Of a stretch of 5,720 bases of DNA, positions 1 through 5,590 are shown in pieces. The DNA comes from Ramlibacter sp. (GTDB lineage: Bacteria; Pseudomonadota; Gammaproteobacteria; Burkholderiales; Burkholderiaceae), in NCBI GenBank assembly GCA_014376915.1, contig JACMQP010000093.1, positions 1 to 5,720 on the forward strand, written 5' to 3'. Below the pieces are notes generated by a model, which ran no database searches, was not told the DNA's origin, and saw only the letters and a program-made list of their open reading frames with translations. The position numbers and the translations under genes are program-made. Every line of letters begins with the position of its first letter. Position 1 is the first letter of the stretch.

Positions 1-510
1 GAACTCGGCGCGCAGGTGGAGGTGTTCCGCAACGACGACATCACGGTGGCTGGCATCGCGGAGCGCAAACCGGACCGGCTGGTCGTGTCGCCCGGACCGT
101 GCTCGCCGGCGGAAGCCGGAATCTCGGTGGAGGCCATCAAGCACTTTGCCGGCAAGTTGCCGATCCTGGGTGTGTGCCTTGGCCACCAGAGCATCGGCGC
201 GGCATTCGGCGGCAAGATCGTTCGCGCGCAGCAACTGATGCACGGCAAGACCAGCGTGATCACGACGACGGGCGAGGGCGTGTTCACCGGCTTGCCGGAG
301 CACTTCACCGTCAACCGCTACCACTCGCTGGCGATCGAGAAGTCCTCGTGCCCGGCCCAACTGGTGACCACCGCGTGGACCGACGACGGCGAGATCATGG
401 GCGTGCGGCACAACGAACTGGCGGTCCAGGGTGTGCAGTTCCATCCCGAGTCGGTATTGACCGAGCACGGGCACGCGCTGCTGAAGAACTTCCTGGAGCA
501 AAAGACATGA
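1..510 (+). CDS. trpG: Anthranilate synthase component II (glutamine amidotransferase), 5'-truncated
   Basis: TrpG releases ammonia from glutamine and passes it to TrpE, which converts chorismate to anthranilate, the first committed step of tryptophan synthesis. The window opens inside the gene. Reading frame 1 is open from base 1 and gives 169 visible residues, so about 20 N-terminal residues of a roughly 190-residue protein are missing; the GTG at 16 is an internal valine, not a start. This is a class I amidotransferase: oxyanion-strand motif VVSPGPCSP, nucleophile Cys in GVCLGHQ (codon 175-177), and the His and Glu of QFHPES (His codon 442-444, Glu codon 448-450), so the Cys-His-Glu triad is complete. 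The RYHSLAIE stretch is also typical of TrpG/PabA. TrpG and PabA can be hard to separate by sequence and some bacteria share one subunit; trpD and trpC in the same operon favour TrpG. The TGA stop overlaps the ltaE ATG. trpE is expected just upstream, but is not visible. Confidence 0.95.
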   Translation, partial: ELGAQVEVFRNDDITVAGIAERKPDRLVVSPGPCSPAEAGISVEAIKHFAGKLPILGVCLGHQSIGAAFGGKIVRAQQLMHGKTSVITTTGEGVFTGLPEHFTVNRYHSLAIEKSSCPAQLVTTAWTDDGEIMGVRHNELAVQGVQFHPESVLTEHGHALLKNFLEQKT

Positions 511-1568
511 ATCCGATCGTCGACCTGCGCAGCGACACAGTCACCCGGCCCACTGCCGGCATGCGCGAAGCGATGGCCGCGGCGCCGCTGGGCGACGACG
601 TGTTCGGCGACGACCCGAGCGTCAACGCGCTGCAGGAAAAGATCGCGGCCCTGCTCGGCTTCGAGTCCGCTCTGTTCGTGCCGACCGGCACCCAGAGCAA
701 CCTGTGCGGCGTGCTGTCGCACTGCCAGCGCGGCGACGAATACATCGTCGGCCAGATGGCGCACTGCTACCGCTGGGAAGGCGGCGGCGCCGCGGTGTTC
801 GGCAGTGTGCAACCGCAGCCGATCGCGCACCAGGCGGACGGCACGTTGGCGCTGGCGGACATCGAAGAGGCAATCAAGCCGGACGATCCGCACTTCGCCC
901 GCACCCGCCTGCTGGCGCTGGAGAACACGCTGGGCGGCAAGCTGATGCCGATGGCGTACGTGGAACAGGCAACGGCGTTGGCCAAGGCGAAGGGGTTGGG
1001 GCGCCATCTCGACGGCGCGCGGCTGTTCAATGCGGCCGTCGCGCAGGCCCAGGCGGGCACTTCGACAGGCGCAGTGCGAACGGTGCTCGGTGAAGCCCGC
1101 CGCATCGCCCAATGCTTCGACAGCGTTTCCGTCTGCTTCAGCAAGGGGCTCGGCGCGCCGGTCGGTTCGGCGCTGTGCGGCTCGCGCGACTACATCGCTC
1201 GCGCCCGACGCATCCGCAAGATGGCGGGCGGCGCGATGCGCCAGTCGGGCATGCTCGCAGCCGCCGCGTTCTATGCGCTGGACCAGCATGTCGAACGGCT
1301 GGCGCTGGACCACGCGCTGGCAGCAAGACTGGCGACCGGACTGGCCGGCATCCCGGGTTTGCAGGTGGAGACGCCGCAAACCAACATCGTCTTCGTCGAC
1401 CTGACCGGGCCGGCCCGCGCGAAGTCGCAGGGACTGATCGAGGGACTGGCGGCGCAGGGCGTGCTGGCGACGGGGCTTTACCGCTTGCGCTTCGCCACCC
1501 ACCTGGACGTGGACCAGGCGGGCATCGACCGCGCGATCGCCGCCGTCCAGCGCCATTTCGAAAGCTGA
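507..1568 (+). CDS. ltaE: Low-specificity L-threonine aldolase (PLP-dependent)
   Basis: This 353-residue fold-type I PLP enzyme should cleave L-threonine and L-allo-threonine to glycine and acetaldehyde in the cytoplasm; the family also acts on other beta-hydroxy amino acids. The start is the ATG at 507, which overlaps the trpG stop as ATGA and has GGAG at 495-498, eight bases upstream; upstream codons in this frame lie inside trpG. Visible motifs: N-terminal DLRSDTVTRP (6-15), GDDVFGDDP (29-37), PTGTQSN (59-65), His86 in the position of E. coli His83, His129 (E. coli His126), HLDGAR with PLP-binding Asp169 and Arg172, Schiff-base Lys213 in SKGLGAPVGS, Arg245 in MRQSG, and Arg328 just before ATHLD. 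Compared with my memory of E. coli LtaE there are about 13 extra residues between the HLDGAR and SKG motifs (near 180-196), and the usual ENTHNG reads ENTLGG (139-144). All catalytic residues I can place are present. The family call is firm; the physiological substrate is not known. Confidence 0.93.
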   Translation: MNPIVDLRSDTVTRPTAGMREAMAAAPLGDDVFGDDPSVNALQEKIAALLGFESALFVPTGTQSNLCGVLSHCQRGDEYIVGQMAHCYRWEGGGAAVFGSVQPQPIAHQADGTLALADIEEAIKPDDPHFARTRLLALENTLGGKLMPMAYVEQATALAKAKGLGRHLDGARLFNAAVAQAQAGTSTGAVRTVLGEARRIAQCFDSVSVCFSKGLGAPVGSALCGSRDYIARARRIRKMAGGAMRQSGMLAAAAFYALDQHVERLALDHALAARLATGLAGIPGLQVETPQTNIVFVDLTGPARAKSQGLIEGLAAQGVLATGLYRLRFATHLDVDQAGIDRAIAAVQRHFES

Positions 1569-1575
1569 GCCGTCC

Positions 1576-2226
1576 ATGGCGACCGACCAGTTGCTGCTCT
1601 TCGTCGTCGCCGGCCTGTTGCTGAACCTCACGCCGGGGCCCGACGTGCTGTACATCGTCACGCACGCGCTCAAGTCCGGCGCGCGCGCCGGCATCGTCGC
1701 AGCGCTCGGCATCACCGCCGGGTGCTTTGTCCACATCTTTGCGGCTGCAGTGGGCGTGAGCGCGTTGCTGGCGGCATCAGCAACTGCGTTCACGCTGCTC
1801 AAGTGGATCGGTGCTGCCTACCTGGTGTGGGTCGGGCTCAAGATGCTGCGCGCAAGCGCGCCGCCGGCGATGGACGTGGCGGCGCCCGGCGCACGCACCG
1901 GCAACGCGCCTGACCTGAAGACCATCTTCGCGAGGGGCTTCGCAACCAACGCGCTCAACCCGAAGGTGGCGCTGTTTTTCCTGGCTTTCCTGCCGCAGTT
2001 CATCGGGCCTGCGATCGAACACAAGTCGCTCGCCTTCCTGCTGCTCGGGCTGCTGTTCAACTTCAACGGCCTGTGGGTCAACATCGGCTGGGCCGTCGCC
2101 GCCGCCTGGCTGTCGCGCCGTGTGGGCGTCGTGCGCACGGGCATGCACTGGCTGGAACGCGCAGCCGGCGCGATGTTCCTCGGCTTCGGCCTGAAGCTGG
2201 CTTTGTCCGACAATCCCTCACGCTAG
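1576..2226 (+). CDS. LysE/RhtB-family amino-acid exporter
   Basis: This 216-residue inner-membrane protein belongs to the LysE superfamily, whose members export amino acids such as lysine, threonine, homoserine or leucine, driven by the proton gradient. Sequence signs are the N-terminal hydrophobic segment ending in NLTPGPD (17-23), hydrophobic stretches near 40-67 and 71-90, a polar loop at about 92-116, the family signature GFATNALNPKVALFFLAFLP (121-140), and hydrophobic stretches near 152-180 and 196-210. This matches the five-to-six-helix layout and usual length of about 205-220. The ATG at 1576 lies seven bases after the ltaE stop; no strong Shine-Dalgarno is visible, so translation probably depends on coupling to ltaE. 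The substrate cannot be read from sequence. Its position beside a threonine aldolase and among trp genes makes threonine, a related hydroxy amino acid, tryptophan or an aromatic intermediate possible guesses. Confidence 0.9.
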   Translation: MATDQLLLFVVAGLLLNLTPGPDVLYIVTHALKSGARAGIVAALGITAGCFVHIFAAAVGVSALLAASATAFTLLKWIGAAYLVWVGLKMLRASAPPAMDVAAPGARTGNAPDLKTIFARGFATNALNPKVALFFLAFLPQFIGPAIEHKSLAFLLLGLLFNFNGLWVNIGWAVAAAWLSRRVGVVRTGMHWLERAAGAMFLGFGLKLALSDNPSR

Positions 2227-2244
2227 TTCTTCGTCGAGAAAACC

Positions 2245-3276
2245 ATGTCCATCACCCCCCAGGAAGCGCTGCAGCGCACCATCGAGCACCGCGAGATCTT
2301 TCACGATGAGATGCTGACGGTCGTGCGCCTGATCATGACGGGCGGCTTGTCGCCGGTCATGATGGCCGCACTGATCACCGGCCTGCGCGTCAAGAAGGAA
2401 ACCATCGGCGAGATCACGGCCGCGGCCCAGGTGATGCGCGAGTTCTCGACCAAGGTCCACGTTGCGGACAAGACCCACCTGGTCGACATCGTCGGCACGG
2501 GCGGCGACGGATCGCATACCTTCAACATCTCCACCTGCTCGATGTTCATCGCCGCCGCCGCCGGCGCCAAGGTCAGCAAGCATGGCGGGCGCAGCGTCTC
2601 CAGCAAGAGCGGCAGCGCCGACGTGCTGGAAAGCCTCGGACTGAACATCAACCTCTCGCCCGAGGCGATCGCGAAGTCCATTGAGCAGGTCGGCATCGGC
2701 TTCATGTTCGCGCCCAACCACCATCCGGCGATGAAGAACGTCGCGCCGATCCGCAAGGAGCTCGGAGTGCGGACCATCTTCAACATCCTGGGGCCGCTCA
2801 CCAATCCGGCCGATGCTCCCAATATCCTGATGGGCGTGTTCCATCCGGACCTGGTCGGCATCCAGGTGCGGGCGCTGCAGCGGCTCGGCGCCGAGCATGC
2901 GGTGGTGGTCTATGGACGCGACGGCATGGACGAGGTCAGCCTGGGCGCGACGACGATGGTCGGCGAGCTGAAGAACGGCGTGATCAGCGAATACGAGATT
3001 CATCCGGAGGATTTCGGCATGGCGATGGCGAGCAACCGAGCCCTCAAGGTCGAAACCCCCGAACAATCCAGGGCGATGTTGCTGGGCGTTCTGGACAACC
3101 AGCTTGGAGCGGCGCGCGATATCGCGACCCTCAACGCCGGCGTCGCGCTCTACGCTGCCGACGTGGCGCCGACGATGAAGGCCGGGATCGACAAGGCCCG
3201 CGCCGTGGTCGAATCGGGTGCGGCCAAGGCCAAGCTGGAACAGCTGATCGCGGTGTCGAAGACGCTGGGAGCCTGA
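2245..3276 (+). CDS. trpD: Anthranilate phosphoribosyltransferase
   Basis: TrpD joins anthranilate to 5-phosphoribosyl-1-pyrophosphate, giving N-(5'-phosphoribosyl)-anthranilate and pyrophosphate, the second step of the pathway. The product is 343 residues, normal for a stand-alone TrpD. An N-terminal helical domain (about 1-75) is followed by the phosphoribosyl-binding alpha/beta domain: [14 protein letters not shown] (84-97) for [22 protein letters not shown] (112-129), [16 protein letters not shown] (159-174) with Arg170 in the position of the anthranilate-contacting arginine, [10 protein letters not shown] (179-188), and the metal-binding Asp229-Glu230 in DGMDEVS. All key residues are present. 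The ATG at 2245 is 18 bases after the exporter stop, with only a weak GAGAA (2236-2240) as a possible ribosome site. TrpD is not fused to TrpG, unlike in enteric bacteria. Confidence 0.97.
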   Translation: MSITPQEALQRTIEHREIFHDEMLTVVRLIMTGGLSPVMMAALITGLRVKKETIGEITAAAQVMREFSTKVHVADKTHLVDIVGTGGDGSHTFNISTCSMFIAAAAGAKVSKHGGRSVSSKSGSADVLESLGLNINLSPEAIAKSIEQVGIGFMFAPNHHPAMKNVAPIRKELGVRTIFNILGPLTNPADAPNILMGVFHPDLVGIQVRALQRLGAEHAVVVYGRDGMDEVSLGATTMVGELKNGVISEYEIHPEDFGMAMASNRALKVETPEQSRAMLLGVLDNQLGAARDIATLNAGVALYAADVAPTMKAGIDKARAVVESGAAKAKLEQLIAVSKTLGA

Positions 3277-3280
3277 AGCG

Positions 3281-4084
3281 ATGAGCGACATTCTCGACAA
3301 GATCGTTGCCGTCAAGCGCCAGGAGATCGCCGCGGCGATCAACCGCAAGCCCTTGCCTGCCATGCGCGCCGACGCCGAGAGCCGGGTGCTGACGCGCGAC
3401 TTCGTGGGCGCTCTGCGCAGCAAGATCGGCGCGGGCCAGAGCGCGGTGATCGCCGAAATCAAGAAGGCCAGTCCCAGCAAGGGCGTGTTGCGCGAGGAAT
3501 TCATCCCCGCAGACATCGCGCAAAGCTATGCCGACGGCGACGGCAAGACCAGCGCCGCCTGCCTGTCGGTGCTGACCGACCGCCAGTTCTTCCAGGGCGA
3601 GCCGGATTTCCTGAAGCAGGCGCGCGCCTCTTGCGACCTGCCGGTGCTGCGCAAGGATTTCATGGTCGACCCGTACCAGATTTACGAGTCGCGCGTGATG
3701 GGCGCGGACTGCATCCTGCTGATCGCCGCCTGCCTGGACGACGCGCAAATGGCCGAGATGGAGACGATCGCGCGCAGCCTGGACATGGCGGTGCTGGTCG
3801 AAGTGCACGACGCTGCGGAGCTGCAGCGCGCGCTTAAGCTCAGGACGCCCCTGATCGGCATCAACAACCGCAACCTGCGTAGCTTCGAGGTGTCGCTGGA
3901 CACCACGCTGGCGCTGCGCAAGGAAGTTCCGGTCGATCGCGTGCTGGTCACCGAGTCCGGCATCCGTACGCCGGCGGACGTGGAGAAGATGCGCGACGTA
4001 GGCGTCCATGCTTTCCTGGTCGGCGAGGCGTTCATGTGCGCCGACGACCCCGGCCGGGCGTTGGCCGAGCTGTTCGGCAGCTGA
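3281..4084 (+). CDS. trpC: Indole-3-glycerol-phosphate synthase
   Basis: TrpC closes the indole ring, turning 1-(2-carboxyphenylamino)-1-deoxyribulose 5-phosphate into indole-3-glycerol phosphate, CO2 and water, the fourth step of tryptophan synthesis. The 267-residue (beta/alpha)8-barrel has the full catalytic set: Glu59 and Lys61 in [11 protein letters not shown], Lys125 in VLRKDF, Glu174 in LVEVH, Asn195 in GINNRNL, Glu225 and Ser226 in TESGI. The phosphate-binding loop VGEAFM (247-252) is near the C-terminus. The ATG at 3281 is four bases after the trpD stop and has GGGAG at 3267-3271, nine bases upstream, a good Shine-Dalgarno lying inside the end of trpD. The stretch [18 protein letters not shown] (83-100) looks a few residues longer than in enteric TrpC, as I remember for Comamonadaceae enzymes. 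It is a stand-alone enzyme with no TrpF domain. Confidence 0.97.
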   Translation: MSDILDKIVAVKRQEIAAAINRKPLPAMRADAESRVLTRDFVGALRSKIGAGQSAVIAEIKKASPSKGVLREEFIPADIAQSYADGDGKTSAACLSVLTDRQFFQGEPDFLKQARASCDLPVLRKDFMVDPYQIYESRVMGADCILLIAACLDDAQMAEMETIARSLDMAVLVEVHDAAELQRALKLRTPLIGINNRNLRSFEVSLDTTLALRKEVPVDRVLVTESGIRTPADVEKMRDVGVHAFLVGEAFMCADDPGRALAELFGS

Positions 4085-4848
4085 TGGCGGCAGCGGCCAG
4101 CGGATCGCAGGCAGAGCTGGAATTGCAGGGCGGGGCGCAAGCGCGCCTGGTGCGCTGGGATGCCGGGCATTGGCCAGTCGCCGCCGACTGGAAGCCGGTG
4201 GTCGACGCCTTCCTGGCGAGCTTCGAGGGCGCGCAGCTGCGCGACTTCATCGGGGCGCGGCTTGCGGCCGGCGCCACGATCTATCCGCCGCAGCCCTTTC
4301 GCGCGCTGGAGCTGACGCCCTTGCACAGCGTTCGCGCCGTGATCCTCGGCCAGGACCCGTACCACGGCGCCGGCCAGGCGGAGGGCCTCGCGTTTTCGGT
4401 AGCGCCAGGCGTGCGCTTGCCGCCCTCGCTGCGCAACATCTTCAAGGAGCGGCGAGCCTCGGCGCAGGAGCCGCTGCCCGAACATGGTTCGCTGGTGGAG
4501 TGGGCGCGGCGCGGCGTGCTGCTGCTGAACACCAGCCTCACGGTCGAAGACGGCCAGCCCGGTAGCCACGCGAAGAAGGGCTGGGAAACGCTCACCGACG
4601 CGCTGCTCGAGGAAGTGGCCAGGTCCGCGTCGCCCTGCGTCTACCTGCTGTGGGGAGCGCAAGCGCAGGCCAAGGCTGGGTTGATCGAGCGGACCGCTTC
4701 ACGGCATGGCCGGCAGGCCCTGGTGCTGCAGGCCAATCATCCCTCGCCGCTCTCGGCCAGCAGGCCGCCGCTGCCGTTCCTGGGCTCCGGCCATTTCACG
4801 GCGGCGGCCGAATGGCTGGCCGCGCGCGGCCACCACGACGTCCTGTGA
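4084..4848 (+). CDS. ung: Uracil-DNA glycosylase, family 1
   Basis: Ung removes uracil from DNA, from dUTP misincorporation or cytosine deamination, to start base-excision repair. The 254-residue product has all family-1 motifs: water-activating motif GQDPYHG (89-95; Asp91 and Tyr93 match E. coli Asp64 and Tyr66), uracil-stacking Phe104, the Pro-rich PPSLRNIFKE (113-122), uracil-binding LLLNTSLTV (146-154; Asn149 matches E. coli Asn123), WGAQAQAK (190-197), and HPSPLS (219-224) with catalytic His219 and the DNA-intercalating Leu223. I chose the ATG at 4084, whose A is the last base of the trpC stop; an in-frame ATG at 4036 would add 16 arginine-rich residues overlapping trpC and has no support. 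The protein is about 25 residues longer than E. coli Ung, mostly at a poorly conserved N-terminus; a GTG at codon 23 (4150) is a possible alternative start. The TGATG overlap suggests translational coupling to the trp operon. This is the last gene before a 330-base non-coding stretch. Confidence 0.96.
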   Translation: MAAAASGSQAELELQGGAQARLVRWDAGHWPVAADWKPVVDAFLASFEGAQLRDFIGARLAAGATIYPPQPFRALELTPLHSVRAVILGQDPYHGAGQAEGLAFSVAPGVRLPPSLRNIFKERRASAQEPLPEHGSLVEWARRGVLLLNTSLTVEDGQPGSHAKKGWETLTDALLEEVARSASPCVYLLWGAQAQAKAGLIERTASRHGRQALVLQANHPSPLSASRPPLPFLGSGHFTAAAEWLAARGHHDVL

Positions 4849-4878
4849 GCCGCTCCAAAGAACCGGCTGCGCATTGCA

Positions 4879-4940
4879 TTCGCTTCAACGTTGGTGGGCG
4901 CTAGCTCTTGAGGAAACCTTCTCCCGAGCGTGGAAGCGAA
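4879..4940. repeat. Imperfect inverted repeat downstream of ung
   Basis: TTCGCTTCAACG at 4879-4890 is complementary to CGTGGAAGCGAA at 4929-4940 in 11 of 12 positions (single A/G mismatch at 4887/4932), with a 38-base loop that includes a smaller GCTC/GAGC pairing (4904-4907 with 4926-4929). It begins 31 bases after the ung stop. No T-run follows, so it is not a standard intrinsic terminator. It might stabilise the 3' end of the trp-ung mRNA or belong to a dispersed repeat; neither is shown. Confidence 0.55.
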
Positions 4941-5058
4941 GCGTTGATGGAGGGACCCCGTGGTGCCTGCGGGCGGAGACCTGGTGCCAGATCCGGGCCC
5001 GAGAATCGCGGGCGGCGTCGCGTGGATCGGCGCCCGCCTCCAGCGCTTTGGCGGAGCC

Positions 5059-5078
5059 GCTGACAAGCATGCGTCAGC
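5059..5078. repeat. Short hairpin, 6-bp stem
   Basis: GCTGAC (5059-5064) and GTCAGC (5073-5078) form a perfect 6-bp stem around an 8-base loop. Only two T residues follow, so it is at best a poor terminator. A stem this short could arise by chance. Confidence 0.3.
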
Positions 5079-5157
5079 TTCCCATGGCGTCCAGGCTGTG
5101 GCGGGCGACGACTGACGGTCTTCGGCCCGCAGCCGGCTGGCCGGAGCTTCGAAACCA

Positions 5158-5166
5158 TGGTATATT
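5158..5166 (+). promoter_or_regulatory. Probable extended -10 promoter for the tRNA-tuf unit
   Basis: TGGTATATT reads as an extended -10 element: TGN (5158-5160) directly followed by TATATT (5161-5166), five of six matches to TATAAT. It stands out in a GC-rich region. The best -35 at a 17-base spacing is only TGGCCG (5138-5143), three of six matches, and the TGN extension could make up for that. Transcription would start near 5172-5174, leaving a leader of about five to seven bases before tRNA-Tyr. Position and composition fit a stable-RNA promoter; no start site has been measured. Confidence 0.6.
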
Positions 5167-5178
5167 TCGAGGTTCGCC

Positions 5179-5264
5179 GGAGGGGTGCCCGAGTGGCTAA
5201 AGGGGGCAGACTGTAAATCTGTTGGCTTACGCCTACGCTGGTTCGAATCCAGCCTCCTCCACCA
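5179..5264 (+). tRNA. tRNA-Tyr (anticodon GTA)
   Basis: This is an 86-base class II tRNA with encoded CCA. The acceptor strands 5179-5185 and 5254-5260 pair at all seven positions with one G-T wobble; the discriminator is A5261 and CCA is 5262-5264. The D-stem is CCC/GGG (5188-5190 with 5202-5204). The anticodon loop CTGTAAA (5211-5217) carries GTA at 5213-5215. The long variable arm (5223-5236) has a GGC/GCC stem, as expected for bacterial tRNA-Tyr, and the T-arm GCTGG-TTCGAAT-CCAGC (5237-5253) is perfect. It is the first gene of the tRNA-tuf unit, equivalent to E. coli tyrU. Confidence 0.97.
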
Positions 5265-5353
5265 AGCCTTTTTTTGAGGGTTGGCGATTGTTAGAAGCGA
5301 TTTGTGTAGAGCTGTGGAAAGCCTGCGAGGGTTGACAGAATCACCCCCCGTTT

Positions 5354-5427
5354 GCGGGAGTAGTTCAATGGTAGAACCCTAGTCTTCCAAGCTAATGACG
5401 CGGGTTCGATTCCCGTCTCCCGCTCCA
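5354..5427 (+). tRNA. tRNA-Gly (anticodon TCC)
   Basis: This is a 74-base tRNA with encoded CCA (5425-5427) and discriminator T5424. The acceptor stem GCGGGAG/CTCCCGC (5354-5360 with 5417-5423) is perfect, as is the D-stem GTTC/GAAC (5363-5366 with 5374-5377). The anticodon loop CTTCCAA (5384-5390) holds TCC at 5386-5388. The T-loop TTCGATT (5405-5411) is standard. The anticodon stem is weak: CTAGT (5379-5383) against GCTAA (5391-5395) gives three Watson-Crick pairs, a T-G wobble at 31-39 and a C-A mismatch at 27-43. It is the counterpart of E. coli glyT, which reads GGA and GGG codons. It follows tRNA-Tyr after an 89-base spacer. Confidence 0.95.
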
Positions 5428-5479
5428 CGAACCGCCAGGACAGTCATGGCGAAATGTTTGCACGGCGAACAAGGAATTC

Positions 5480-5554
5480 GCCCTTTTGGCTCAGTGGTAG
5501 AGCACCCCCTTGGTAAGGGGGAGGTCGCGGGTCCGATTCCCGCAAAGGGCACCA
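5480..5554 (+). tRNA. tRNA-Thr (anticodon GGT)
   Basis: This is a 75-base tRNA with encoded CCA (5552-5554) and discriminator A5551. The acceptor stem GCCCTTT/AAAGGGC (5480-5486 with 5544-5550) is perfect, the D-stem is GCTC/GAGC, the anticodon stem is CCCCC/GGGGG (5505-5509 with 5517-5521), and the loop TTGGTAA (5510-5516) holds GGT at 5512-5514. The T-stem GCGGG/CCCGC is perfect, but the loop reads TCCGATT (5532-5538), so position 55 is C where T (pseudouridine in the mature RNA) is almost universal. Everything else looks functional. It is the counterpart of E. coli thrT and lies 35 bases before the tuf start codon. Confidence 0.95.
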
Positions 5555-5572
5555 GTTTTGTTGATCGGTTAC

Positions 5573-5590
5573 TTTTTCGGAGTCGAAAAA
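5573..5590 (+). promoter_or_regulatory. Hairpin carrying the tuf ribosome binding site
   Basis: TTTTTCG (5573-5579) and CGAAAAA (5584-5590) are exact reverse complements around a GAGT loop (5580-5583). The Shine-Dalgarno GGAG (5579-5582) spans the last 5' stem base and three loop bases, and the A of the tuf ATG (5590) is the final stem base. The Shine-Dalgarno lies seven bases before the ATG. The stem is mostly A-T, so it may only weakly hide, or may display, the ribosome site. A regulatory role is inference. Confidence 0.5.

Larger units (their letters stand above)
4849..5178 (+). other. Intergenic region between ung and the tRNA-tuf unit, no supported gene
   Basis: About 330 bases without a convincing gene on either strand. 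The open frames here are short, mostly overlap ung in another frame, have no clear ribosome site and give arginine- and proline-rich or otherwise unrecognisable translations. The stretch holds an imperfect inverted repeat at 4879-4940, a hairpin at 5059-5078 and the probable tRNA promoter near 5158-5166, each listed separately. I see no classical GC-hairpin-plus-T-run terminator for the trp operon; termination may be factor-dependent. Confidence 0.6.

Noticed and set aside
16..18. GTG at 16 as a start for trpG
   Set aside because: The frame is open to base 1 and the upstream residues ELGAQ continue the conserved TrpG sequence, so the gene starts before the window.
318..1802. Long minus-strand open frame (about 494 codons) across trpG, ltaE and the exporter start
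   Set aside because: It is antisense to three clear genes. Its translation is rich in Arg, Ala, Val and His with no family motif, as expected for the shadow of GC-rich coding DNA.
2218..3516. Minus-strand open frame of about 432 codons opposite trpD and trpC
   Set aside because: It is antisense to well-conserved genes, its translation is low in complexity and unrecognisable, and it has no promoter or ribosome site of its own.
4036..4083. Upstream in-frame ATG extending ung by 16 residues
   Set aside because: The extension is arginine-rich, lies wholly within conserved trpC coding sequence and has no visible ribosome site; the ATG at 4084 gives the usual stop-start overlap.
4737..5066. Minus-strand open frames in the ung 3' end and following intergenic region
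   Set aside because: They overlap ung antisense, lack ribosome sites and show no protein family signature.
5332..5337. Perfect TTGACA, a possible -35 box upstream of tRNA-Gly
   Set aside because: A matching -10 would fall inside tRNA-Gly at about 5354-5361, where the sequence is GC-rich and not -10-like, and a start there would cut off the tRNA 5' end.
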